Shown: in pieces, positions 1-6,968 of the stretch
Numbering within the stretch: position 1 is the first letter of the stretch
Layout of the letters: each line of letters starts with the position of its first letter
Source: Ruminococcaceae bacterium UBA7147
GTDB taxonomy: Bacteria > Bacillota > Clostridia > Oscillospirales > Acutalibacteraceae
Assembly: GCA_002491825.1 (NCBI GenBank)
Contig: DKWR01000020.1
Span: 8,230-24,609, forward strand
DNA length: 16,380 nt
Direction of reading: 5' to 3'
Translations under genes and position numbers: made by a program
Notes under the pieces: generated by a model
What the model saw: only the letters and a program-made list of their open reading frames with translations
What the model was told of the DNA's origin: nothing
The model's database searches: none

Positions 1-2
1 TA

Positions 3-96
3 TATATCAACTTAAAATTCGGGCCACAATTTTCTCCATATAAACCGACTTTTCCACTCGATTTGCCCGCCGAGGCACTCGGCAAATTATAGTTTA
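3..96. repeat. Dispersed 94-bp intergenic repeat, copy 1
   Basis: This stretch matches 10830-10923 in the same orientation with about four mismatches and two single-base indels, by hand alignment. It contains a perfect hairpin, GCCGAG-GCA-CTCGGC (69-83), and ends in an AT-rich AAATTATAGTTTA tail. It lies just 3' of spoVAE, which is on the minus strand. The hairpin has no T-tract on either side, so it does not look like an ordinary terminator. I see no coding potential. It is either a non-autonomous mobile repeat or a conserved structured intergenic element. Confidence 0.8.
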
Positions 97-157
97 TCTC
101 ATAAAGTAAGCCAAAAATCTTAGCTAAATAAAAGGGATAATAAGGAATTAATATAAA

Positions 158-526
158 CTAAAATTTATCTCCCGATTTTGTGCAGAGGGCGGCGATGAGT
201 CCGAAGAAGATTGCGGCGGCAATTCCTCCTGCGGCGCTTGTAAGTCCTCCCGTCAGTATTCCGAGCGCTCCGTCCTGTGCAAGCGCTTCCTTTACTCCCT
301 CACACATCACATAACCGAATCCGCTTATCGGTACCGAGGCGCCTGCACCTGCAAATTCCGCAAGCGGCTTGTAAAGTCCGACTGCTCCAAGAATTACGCC
401 TGCAACAACGAATCCCGTAAGTATCCTTGCAGGGGTGAGCTTTGTTTTATCAATAAGAATCTGTCCGACTACGCAGATTAATCCGCCTACCCAGAAAGCA
501 TTAATGTAATCCATAATACCGTCCAT
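158..526 (-). CDS. spoVAE: Stage V sporulation protein AE (SpoVAE family)
   Basis: This is a 122-residue integral membrane protein of the SpoVA family. The family acts in the spore inner membrane in moving Ca-dipicolinic acid into the forespore and releasing it at germination. Recognition rests on the N-terminal segment FWVGGLICVVGQILID (11-26), the central motif FAGAGASVPISGFG (58-71) and the Gly/Ala-rich C-terminal membrane segment (about 88-115). Length matches the roughly 116-120 residues usual for the family. The start at 526 is supported by AAAGGAG read on the minus strand (534-540), about 7 nt upstream; Met5 is a less well placed alternative. spoVAC and spoVAD, its usual partners directly upstream, are absent: the upstream neighbour is a divergent ABC operon. 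I could not identify a forespore-type (SigG) promoter. Family assignment is firm; the role is inferred from the family. Confidence 0.9.
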   Translation of the reverse strand: MDGIMDYINAFWVGGLICVVGQILIDKTKLTPARILTGFVVAGVILGAVGLYKPLAEFAGAGASVPISGFGYVMCEGVKEALAQDGALGILTGGLTSAAGGIAAAIFFGLIAALCTKSGDKF

Positions 527-603
527 AATAACGCTCCTTTAAATTTTGTAGTCATTATCAATAAATATTGTTTTCATTTTTTGTTGATTAATTCCCACAA
601 CCT

Positions 604-638
604 TGAATTAATGTGATGAAAAACTGAATTTTTGTGAT
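604..638. promoter_or_regulatory. Candidate operator: 14-bp direct repeat with 21-bp period
   Basis: TGAATTAATGTGAT (604-617) and TGAATTTTTGTGAT (625-638) match at 12 of 14 positions and are 21 bp apart, two helical turns. They lie in the spacer between the divergent spoVAE gene and the ABC operon, about 28 bp upstream of the operon's candidate -35. That geometry suits binding of a regulator to one DNA face. The region is AT-rich, so chance similarity is possible. Confidence 0.35.
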
Positions 639-665
639 TTCAACCTGTTTTTTTTAGAATTTATA

Positions 666-694
666 TACACAAAATCAAATTTTTATAGTATAAT
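666..694 (+). promoter_or_regulatory. Candidate SigA-type promoter of the ABC operon
   Basis: The -10 TATAAT (689-694) is perfect and lies 17 bp after TACACA (666-671), a four-of-six -35. A second TATAAT sits at 696-701 and could be used instead. The probable transcript starts near 701 and carries a short leader hairpin before the ATPase gene. Confidence 0.5.
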
Positions 695-705
695 CTATAA
701 TGTTT

Positions 706-734
706 AAATCTGCTTTTCAGAGCACAAGCAGACT
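706..734 (+). promoter_or_regulatory. Leader hairpin of the ABC operon
   Basis: TCTGCTT (709-715) can pair with AAGCAGA (726-732) around a 10-nt loop. The stem extends by two A-T pairs after one mismatch. There is no following T-tract, so it is not a terminator. It would form at the very 5' end of the mRNA and may simply stabilise the transcript. Confidence 0.35.
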
Positions 735-768
735 TCATACACAATAATTTTAAGGAGTGAAAAGTCAC

Positions 769-1734
769 ATGGTCGAGGTTAAACACCTTACAAAATGTTA
801 TGGCGACATAAAGGCCGTTGATGACATCAGCTTCACCGTTGAAACGGGTGAAGTTCTCGGATTTCTCGGACCGAACGGTGCAGGAAAATCCACAACTATG
901 AATATGATAACGGGTTACATTTCTTCAACGAGCGGAACCGTTACCATTGACGGAAGCGAAATTCTTGATAATCCGAAGGAAACAAAGAAGAAAATCGGTT
1001 ATCTTCCCGAAATTCCTCCGCTCTATGTTGATATGACCGTAAGGAAGTATCTTGAGTTTATGTTTGACCTCAAAAAGGTCAAGCTCCCGAAAAAGGAGCA
1101 TATTGATGAGGTTATGCGACTTGTACGCATCAGCGAGCAGTCGGAGCGTATCATCAAGAACCTTTCCAAAGGTTACCGTCAGCGTGTCGGCTTTGCTCAG
1201 GCTTTGCTTGGCAATCCGCCGGTGCTTATCCTTGACGAGCCTACAGTCGGTCTTGACCCGAAGCAGATTATCGAAATCCGCAAGCTCATAAAGAGTCTCG
1301 GCAAAAAGCATACGGTTATTTTTTCTTCTCACGTGCTTTCGGAAATCTCGGCTACCTGCGACAGAATTATAGTTATTTCAAACGGCAAAATCGTTGCCGA
1401 CGCAAAAACCGAGGAGCTTTCAACTGCCGTTTCGGGCGAAGAAAAGCTTTCGCTCGAAATTGAGGGAGCTTCTGCCGATGTTATTTCTGCAATCAAGAAA
1501 ATCCCCGCCGTTATCCGTGCAAACAAGGTTAAGTCAATGCGTGACAATACGGCAAAATATCTGGTTGAATACGAAAAGGGCGTTGATGTTCGCCGTGACG
1601 TTTTCAGCGCAATGGCAAGAATAGGCTGTCCGATTCTCAATATGCAGTCGGGCAATGAAACCCTTGAGGATATGTTCCTCAAGCTGACAACGGCAGACCA
1701 GAATAATTATCGTGAAAACGGAGGTAACAGCTGA
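769..1734 (+). CDS. ABC transporter ATP-binding protein (GldA-like)
   Basis: This is a 321-residue ABC ATPase, the energy-coupling subunit of an ABC-2 type transporter. It shows Walker A GPNGAGKST (34-42), signature LSKGYRQR (132-139, in place of LSGGQ), Walker B LILDEP (153-158), D-loop GLD (161-163) and the switch histidine in SSH (186-188). The Q-loop position reads YLPE (78-81), with Glu for the usual Gln, a variant seen in GldA-like proteins. The C-terminal 90 or so residues resemble the DUF4162 extension of multidrug and Gld-type ATPases. I chose ATG 769 over GTG 757 because AAGGAG (752-757) overlaps the GTG and lies 11 nt before the ATG. The stop overlaps the next start, so ATPase and permease are probably translationally coupled. 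The substrate cannot be read from the sequence. Confidence 0.93.
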   Translation: MVEVKHLTKCYGDIKAVDDISFTVETGEVLGFLGPNGAGKSTTMNMITGYISSTSGTVTIDGSEILDNPKETKKKIGYLPEIPPLYVDMTVRKYLEFMFDLKKVKLPKKEHIDEVMRLVRISEQSERIIKNLSKGYRQRVGFAQALLGNPPVLILDEPTVGLDPKQIIEIRKLIKSLGKKHTVIFSSHVLSEISATCDRIIVISNGKIVADAKTEELSTAVSGEEKLSLEIEGASADVISAIKKIPAVIRANKVKSMRDNTAKYLVEYEKGVDVRRDVFSAMARIGCPILNMQSGNETLEDMFLKLTTADQNNYRENGGNS

Positions 1735-2438
1735 TGGGTACAATTCTGAAAAGAGAGCTTTCCTCTTACTTTAACTCTGCTACAGCCTATGTTGTAATGG
1801 CTACATACTTCATCTTTTCGGGAATATTCTTCACGGCCATCTGCTTTGGCTACAACACAACGAGCCTTGCAGGCGTGTACGGAAATATGTTCTACATTAT
1901 TATGTTCATTATTCCGATTATTACAATGAAAACATTTTCCGAAGAAAAACGTCAGAAAACCGACCAGGCACTTCTGACCTCTCCGACAAGCCTTACCGAG
2001 ATTGTAATCGGCAAGTTCCTGGGAGCATTCGTTCTCTTTGCCGCTTGCTGCTGCATTTTCCTTGTGTATGCGGTTGTTATTTCATTCTTTGCAACACCCG
2101 ACTGGCCTGTAATTCTCTGCACATTCGCCGGAATTATTCTTCTGGGTGCGGCACTTATTGCAATAAACGTGTTTATTTCTGCTCTTACCGAGAGTATGAT
2201 TATCGCCGCTGTTGCAGGTATGGCTCTCGGACTTCTCATTTCGTTCCTCGGCAATATCAGCGATATGCTGTCTATTGACTGGATAACGACGATTCTTGAA
2301 AAAATCAATCCGCTTAATTACTACACAAACTTTACATACGGCATCTTAAGCATTGTCGACATTGTATTTTTCCTGACTCTTACGGGACTTTTCCTTTTCT
2401 TTACCGTTCGTGTTCTGGAAAAAAGACGTTGGAGCTAA
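1734..2438 (+). CDS. ABC-2 type permease (GldF-like)
   Basis: This is a 234-residue membrane protein with about six hydrophobic segments (near 17-39, 50-65, 93-120, 126-150, 153-173 and 205-228). It is the transmembrane half of the transporter driven by the upstream ATPase. The stretch FSEEKRQKTDQALLTSP (68-84), between the second and third segments, is the conserved coupling-helix region of ABC-2/GldF permeases (usually of the form EExxxGTxExLLTxP). The start ATG overlaps the ATPase stop as TGATG, with an AACGGAGG site at 1716-1723. A GldG-like gene follows after 14 bp. Length and topology are normal for GldF-type permeases. The Gld resemblance rests on this motif and on gene order. Confidence 0.9.
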   Translation: MGTILKRELSSYFNSATAYVVMATYFIFSGIFFTAICFGYNTTSLAGVYGNMFYIIMFIIPIITMKTFSEEKRQKTDQALLTSPTSLTEIVIGKFLGAFVLFAACCCIFLVYAVVISFFATPDWPVILCTFAGIILLGAALIAINVFISALTESMIIAAVAGMALGLLISFLGNISDMLSIDWITTILEKINPLNYYTNFTYGILSIVDIVFFLTLTGLFLFFTVRVLEKRRWS

Positions 2439-2452
2439 GGGAGGTTATCTGA

Positions 2453-4063
2453 ATGAACGAAGAAAACAAGGTTCTTACACCAAATGAAACTCCCGAAACA
2501 ACAGTGGAGGATACAAAAGAAACTGCACCCGAGCAGGTTGCAGACGATAAAAATGACAAAAAAGGCAAGAAAAATAAGCCTAAAAAGAAAAAGGGTAGCT
2601 TTAAGGCTTTTCTAAAGTCAAGAAAGGCACGTCACGGCTCTTTGGCAATTGTAATTGTCGCTGTAGTAGTGGCAATTGTAATTGTGCTCAACGTAATCTG
2701 CGGTCTGCTTGTTGACCGTTTCCCCGACTTAAAGCTTGATTTTACGGCTAATAAGTCGTTTGCTTTACAGGACGATACAATCGACTACGTTTCTCACCTC
2801 AAAAAGGACGTAACACTCAATATTCTTATGCCCGAAAAAGAGGTTGAAAATCAGGGTACATACTTTATTCAGGCTAAAAATCTGCTCGACAAAATCAAGA
2901 GCAATTCAAACGGCAAAATTGACTTGAAGTATGTTGACCTTACTTCTAATCCGACTTTTACGTCAAAATACCCGAACGTTGACTGGAACAGCGGAAAAAA
3001 CTACTTTATGCTTGTTGAGTGCGGAAAGCAGTACAAGGCGTTAAAGGTAGAGGAGTGCTTTGAATATGACGAGCAGACCTACAGCTACTACGGTCAGTAT
3101 CAGTTTACAGGCACTACTGTTGAACAGGCTGTTGTAACTGCTATTCTCAATGTAACTGCTGACGACAAGGTTGTTGTAGATATGATTAAGGGCAACAACG
3201 AGCAGGACTATTCGGCAATCAAGACCTTGCTTGAAAACAACGCTTATGAAGTAAACGAAATCTCGCTTGTAACACAGGACATTGACGACAAAGCAGAATT
3301 TATTATGATTTATGCTCCGTCTGTTGACCTTGACGAAAGTGCGGTTGATAAGATTTCAAATTGGCTTGACAATGACGGCAAGTACGGCAGAACTTTAATT
3401 TACATTCCCTGTCCCGACAAGGTAGACACCCCGAACATTGATGCGTTGCTTGACCAGTGGGGTATGCAGGTAGACGGCGGTTATGTTTTTGAAACTAACA
3501 CCGACTACCTTATCAGCAACTCAAGTGCGTATGCATTCATTACAGATTACAGCGACTACTACAAGGATAATCTTAAAAATTCAAAAATTCCCGTAGCTGT
3601 CAGCGATGCCCACGATATTATCATCAAAGACAGCGATATGGCACACTCTTTGCTTACAACCTCTGACAAGGCAGGCGTACAGCCGTATGATGTCGACGAG
3701 GACTGGAATTATCAGGACGCAATCAAAGGCGAGCCTCTTAACATTGCGGCTGAAGGCGTTAAGACAAACAATGACGAAAAATCCTCAAGAGTTTTAGTAT
3801 TTGGCTCTTACGCAATGTTCAGCGAAGTTGTAATGAGCTACAACAGCTTCAACAACTCGGCATACTTTATGAACGTTGTAAATACAATTGCAGACAAGGA
3901 CGATACAGGAATTACAATTGAGTCAAAATCGCTTGAAAGCGCAGAGCTTGGTGTAACAGACGTTACAACACAGTCGGTTATGATTGCAATCTTTGTATTT
4001 ATTGTTCCTGCAGCTATTCTTGCAGCAGGACTTATCGTATGGATGCGCAGGAGGAACAGATAA
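2453..4063 (+). CDS. GldG-like ABC transporter auxiliary protein
   Basis: The protein has 536 residues. An acidic then Lys-rich cytoplasmic tail (1-60) is followed by a membrane segment (63-87), a large extracytoplasmic domain (about 88-505), and a C-terminal membrane segment (about 510-530) ending in RRRNR. The region after the first membrane segment (LKLDFTANKSFALQDDTIDY, 93-112) is the start of the ABC-transporter auxiliary (GldG) domain, where family members read like LDLTxNKxxTLS. Such proteins are thought to sit beside the permease and engage the extracytoplasmic substrate or partner. The start is set by AAGGGAGG (2437-2444), 8 nt upstream. The stop overlaps the next start as TAATG. The first membrane segment contains a small internal duplication. 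The substrate is unknown. Confidence 0.85.
   Translation: MNEENKVLTPNETPETTVEDTKETAPEQVADDKNDKKGKKNKPKKKKGSFKAFLKSRKARHGSLAIVIVAVVVAIVIVLNVICGLLVDRFPDLKLDFTANKSFALQDDTIDYVSHLKKDVTLNILMPEKEVENQGTYFIQAKNLLDKIKSNSNGKIDLKYVDLTSNPTFTSKYPNVDWNSGKNYFMLVECGKQYKALKVEECFEYDEQTYSYYGQYQFTGTTVEQAVVTAILNVTADDKVVVDMIKGNNEQDYSAIKTLLENNAYEVNEISLVTQDIDDKAEFIMIYAPSVDLDESAVDKISNWLDNDGKYGRTLIYIPCPDKVDTPNIDALLDQWGMQVDGGYVFETNTDYLISNSSAYAFITDYSDYYKDNLKNSKIPVAVSDAHDIIIKDSDMAHSLLTTSDKAGVQPYDVDEDWNYQDAIKGEPLNIAAEGVKTNNDEKSSRVLVFGSYAMFSEVVMSYNSFNNSAYFMNVVNTIADKDDTGITIESKSLESAELGVTDVTTQSVMIAIFVFIVPAAILAAGLIVWMRRRNR
2644..2685 (+). repeat. Internal 15-bp duplication in the membrane segment of the GldG-like gene
   Basis: GGCAATTGTAATTGT occurs at 2644-2658 and again, identically, at 2671-2685, 27 bp (nine codons) apart. 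It encodes AIVIV twice inside the first transmembrane helix. Identity at the third codon positions suggests a recent in-frame duplication rather than convergent hydrophobic codons. Confidence 0.75.
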
Positions 4064-5607
4064 TGAAAAAGAACACCAAAATTTTTATAGTTGTCGCTGT
4101 TGCGGCAGTGCTGTTAATTGGCTTGATGCTTTTGCTGATTTTCCTGCCAAAGGGCAACAGCGACGGCACTGCTACCTATGACGAGGGCGTAAAGATGAGT
4201 GTTTCGACTGACGCAAAAGGCGTTCATCAGGCTGAAATCATCACAGACAAAGACGGAAACATTGAAAACAATAGCTACGGTACACTTGTTGAGTACGACA
4301 CAAATAAAATTTCAACTATTCACATTGAAAACAGCAAGGGTACGCTTGACATTACTTCAACTACTCCGAAAAACGAAAAGGGTGAAACTCAAGCAACCGT
4401 TTACACAATCAAGGGTTACGAAGATTTTGAACTTCAGAAGGGCGTTGCCGATACAATCGCATCTTCTGCCGCACAGCTCGAATTTTCAAAGGTTATAACT
4501 CTTGAAAAGGATAAGGCTTCCGAATACGGCTTTGACAAGCCGAGGTCTACAGTCACAATTACCTATGAGGATAAGACAAAGGCTGTAGTATATGTTGGCA
4601 CTGATGCTCCGCAGAGTGCAGGAACCTACATTAAATTCGGCGACGGCGACGCAGTATATCTCGTTGAAACCGAAGCAGTAAGCGCATTTGACTACGGTCT
4701 TACCGACCTTATGAGCCTTACAATCAACGATTCTGCATCGGATTCCAACAACAGTCAGGCTTCCTCAATTACGCTTTCGGGTTCAAACTTCGGCAATGAA
4801 ATCGTGCTTGTCCCCAACAATGACAGCAAAAATTCTGCGTCTTACAAAATTACAAAGCCTAATGAGGGCTATGCAAGCGAGAGCGAAAGCAGTCTTGTTG
4901 AGGGTGCAATCAGAGGACTTTACGCAGAGAGCGTTAAAATGGTAAATCCGTCCTCCAATCAGCTTTCGGAACTCGGACTTTCAAACCCCTATGCCGAGGT
5001 GAAGGCAGTTTATCCCGATATTACTGTTGACGTTATCAGCTCAAAGCCTGACGGTGAAGGCAAGGTTTATTTGATGGAGAACGGCGGAAAAATTGTATAT
5101 GTGATGGATTCTTCAAAATTGCCTTGGGTTACAACAAGCTACGAAAAGCTTGTCAGCGAATATGTGCTAAGTCCCAAAATGACTGCTCTTTCGCAGGTCA
5201 GCATAAGCGACGGCAAAAAGACGTATGACTTTGCATTAAGCTCAAAAGAGGTTACTTCAACCGATAACAATGGCAGTGAAACTACAACTACACAGACAAG
5301 CGTTAAGTACGGCGACAAGGAAATTGAGCTTTCCTACTTCTCAACGCTGTTCCAAAACATTTCTTACACAGAGCTTGCAGATATGGATTCCGAGAGTGCA
5401 AGCGGCACACCCGTTCTTTCAATTACCTATACGTACTCTTCCGATAAGAGCAGTGATACGGTAAGCTTCTATGAAACAGGTGCAAACCGCTACGTTGCGT
5501 CGGTGAACGGAACGTCTGTCGGTCACGTCCACAAGGCAAACATTAACAAAGCTGTTAAACAGATTGCCGACGTTGCGGCAAACAAACAAATAGACTCGGT
5601 ATTTTGA
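4063..5607 (+). CDS. DUF4340 domain-containing membrane-anchored protein
   Basis: This 514-residue protein has a short cytoplasmic end, one membrane segment (7-28) and a long extracytoplasmic part. Residues about 85-215 carry a DUF4340-type unit, with strands around ISTIHIEN, the LEFSKVITLEKDKASEYGFDKP segment (split here: LEFSKVITLE 139-148, then YGFDKP 155-160) and YVGTDAPQSAGTYIKF (177-192). A second related unit appears near 285-420 (LSELGLSNPYAEVKAVY). The C-terminal 90 residues are Ser/Thr-rich. DUF4340 proteins commonly follow Gld-like ABC genes, which fits here; their function is not established. ATG 4063 overlaps the previous stop and has AGGAGG (4049-4054) 8 nt upstream. An upstream in-frame ATG at 4039 lies inside the previous gene without such a site. 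Confidence 0.82.
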   Translation: MKKNTKIFIVVAVAAVLLIGLMLLLIFLPKGNSDGTATYDEGVKMSVSTDAKGVHQAEIITDKDGNIENNSYGTLVEYDTNKISTIHIENSKGTLDITSTTPKNEKGETQATVYTIKGYEDFELQKGVADTIASSAAQLEFSKVITLEKDKASEYGFDKPRSTVTITYEDKTKAVVYVGTDAPQSAGTYIKFGDGDAVYLVETEAVSAFDYGLTDLMSLTINDSASDSNNSQASSITLSGSNFGNEIVLVPNNDSKNSASYKITKPNEGYASESESSLVEGAIRGLYAESVKMVNPSSNQLSELGLSNPYAEVKAVYPDITVDVISSKPDGEGKVYLMENGGKIVYVMDSSKLPWVTTSYEKLVSEYVLSPKMTALSQVSISDGKKTYDFALSSKEVTSTDNNGSETTTTQTSVKYGDKEIELSYFSTLFQNISYTELADMDSESASGTPVLSITYTYSSDKSSDTVSFYETGANRYVASVNGTSVGHVHKANINKAVKQIADVAANKQIDSVF

Positions 5608-5618
5608 TTGAGCAGACA

Positions 5619-5661
5619 GGTCGGTGCATTGCTGTAAGGCGGTGCATCGACCGATTTTTTT
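5619..5661 (+). terminator. Rho-independent terminator of the ABC operon
   Basis: An 11-bp stem (GGTCGGTGCAT with GTGCATCGACC, two G-U pairs) and an 8-12 nt loop are followed by a T-rich run. It lies 12 bp after the DUF4340 stop and closes the four-gene operon. Confidence 0.9.
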
Positions 5662-5662
5662 A

Positions 5663-5930
5663 GTGTGGAGTTTGGAGTGTGGAGAGTGGAGTTTCGGACG
5701 AGTGGATAGATTGCGATAATTCAAAAGTTGAGTTCCCGAATTTATTTATATTGCGGCGTTGCCGCAGAGATGATTTTTTAATATTGTAGCGGCGAACTGT
5801 GTTCGCCAAAACGTTGCCGATATATCAGGTTTATTCTTGAAAACAAACATTTCCTCACAACACGCATCAATATAAATCCGGAGCGAAGCGACCCGCAACC
5901 CCACACTCCAAACTCCACACTCCAAACTCC
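5663..5930. repeat. Non-coding element bounded by inverted GTGTGGAG-type repeats (MITE-like)
   Basis: The left end (5663-5694) is built of GTGTGGAG/TTTGGAGT units. The right end (5901-5930) is their reverse complement (CCACACTCCAAACTCC). Between them lie two perfect hairpins, TGCGGC-GTT-GCCGCA (5752-5766) and GGCGAAC-TGT-GTTCGCC (5791-5807), and a block shared with 16206-16318. No convincing gene is present. Together with the terminator and the following promoter this accounts for the whole gap 5608-5995. It resembles a miniature inverted-repeat element, but I cannot see a target-site duplication. Confidence 0.65.
5787..5893 (-). repeat. Hairpin-bearing intergenic repeat, copy A (minus strand)
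   Basis: Read on the minus strand this begins GGTCGCTTCGCTCCGGATTT (5874-5893), continues through a TGCGTGTT block and TGATATAT, and ends in AACGTTT and a GC-rich hairpin followed by CTACA. The same order of blocks occurs on the plus strand at 16206-16318, starting GGTCGCTACGCTCCGGATTT. Spacing is nearly the same. The hairpin arms differ but the stem is kept, which suggests that structure matters more than sequence. Confidence 0.7.
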
Positions 5931-5942
5931 CCCAAAAATATG

Positions 5943-5971
5943 TAGACTTTTTTGTCGGCGTTTGTTATAAT
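5943..5971 (+). promoter_or_regulatory. Promoter of the gtrB-like/gtrA-like operon
   Basis: TAGACT (5943-5948), 17 bp, then TATAAT (5966-5971). Transcription should begin near 5978, which coincides with the upstream ATG at 5978 and so favours the downstream start at 5996. The promoter begins 12 bp outside the inverted-repeat element. Confidence 0.6.
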
Positions 5972-5995
5972 AAAATAATGAAAAGGGTGATACAT

Positions 5996-6955
5996 ATGAA
6001 AACGATAGATCTGGTCGTTCCCTGTTACAATGAGGAAGCAGGACTTGAGCATTTTGTGCTTGAAACCAACAAGGTGATTGACTCGCTCCCCGATTACAGT
6101 TTCAGATACATTCTTGTAAACGACGGAAGCCGTGACAAAACTTATCTTGTGATGAAAAAGCTTGCAAAACAATTTTCAAATATAAAGTATATTTGTTTTT
6201 CACGAAATTTCGGCAAAGAGGCGGCAATGTATGCAGGACTTCAGCACACAACGGCTGACTATGTTGTTGTAATGGACGCTGATTTACAGCATCCGCCGGA
6301 GATTTTTCCGCAGATGATTGAGGCTCTTGAAAAAGAGGGCTACGACTGCTGTGCAACAAAGCGTGATGAGCGTGAGGGCGAAAGCAAGTTCAGGGGTATT
6401 TTCTCCAAGCTGTTTTTCAAGCTTTCAAATAAGCTCACCGACGTTAAAAACCCCTACGGCGCAATGGACTACCGTATGATGACAAGGCAGATGGTTGATT
6501 CAATCCTTGAGCTCGGTGAGGTTCAGCGTTTTTCAAAGGGTATTTTCTCATGGGTAGGCTTTAACACAAAGTGGGTTTCGTTCAAAACGGTTGACCGTCA
6601 GCTTGGCACTACAACGTGGAAGTTTTCGAGCCTGTTTAAATATGCGCTTGACGGAATTACCTGCTTCTCGGTTGCGCCCCTACGATTTACGGCTGTTATG
6701 GGCGGCGTGATTTTCTTGATTTCGCTTATCTATATTTTAATAACGCTGATTCAGACGCTGTTTCTCGGAATTACGACTCCGGGTTACGTTACAACACTCT
6801 GCGCTGTGCTGTTTCTTGGCGGTATTACCGAGATGTCAATCGGAATCCTCGGCGAGTATATCGGCAGAATCTATATGGAGTCGAAGGACAGACCGATTTA
6901 CATAACAAAGTACTCAAATTTTGAGGAAGAAAACAACGAAGAAAAGGATAGTTAG
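5996..6955 (+). CDS. GtrB/DPM1-like polyprenyl-phosphate glycosyltransferase
   Basis: This 319-residue GT2-family enzyme should transfer a sugar from a nucleotide sugar to undecaprenyl phosphate at the inner membrane face. The GT-A domain shows VVPCYNEE (7-14), VNDGSRDKT (41-49) and the metal-binding DADLQHPPE (94-102). YGAMDYRMM (154-162) and QRFSKGIFSWVGF (177-189) are typical of the DPM1/GtrB branch. Two membrane segments (about 232-254 and 264-288) and the family tail GEYIGRIYMESKDRP (286-300) follow. I prefer ATG 5996: AAAGGGTGA (5982-5990) is well placed before it, while ATG 5978 has no such site and sits at the predicted transcription start. The sugar cannot be deduced. The next gene starts 13 bp on and encodes the matching GtrA partner. 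Confidence 0.92.
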   Translation: MKTIDLVVPCYNEEAGLEHFVLETNKVIDSLPDYSFRYILVNDGSRDKTYLVMKKLAKQFSNIKYICFSRNFGKEAAMYAGLQHTTADYVVVMDADLQHPPEIFPQMIEALEKEGYDCCATKRDEREGESKFRGIFSKLFFKLSNKLTDVKNPYGAMDYRMMTRQMVDSILELGEVQRFSKGIFSWVGFNTKWVSFKTVDRQLGTTTWKFSSLFKYALDGITCFSVAPLRFTAVMGGVIFLISLIYILITLIQTLFLGITTPGYVTTLCAVLFLGGITEMSIGILGEYIGRIYMESKDRPIYITKYSNFEEENNEEKDS

Positions 6956-6968
6956 GAGTTCAGAATTT

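Noticed and set aside
3..96. Terminator for spoVAE formed by the GCCGAG-TGC-CTCGGC hairpin
   Set aside because: No T-tract follows the stem on the minus strand. The identical hairpin occurs elsewhere as part of a dispersed repeat.
527..720. Forespore (SigG) promoter for spoVAE on the minus strand
   Set aside because: A CATTATA sequence exists (696-702, minus strand), but there is no suitably spaced -35 element and it is far from the gene. Not reported as a feature.
5663..5930. CRISPR-like repeats (iterated GTGTGGAG/TTTGGAGT units)
   Set aside because: Units are short, adjacent and inverted at the two ends, with no regular spacers and no cas genes.
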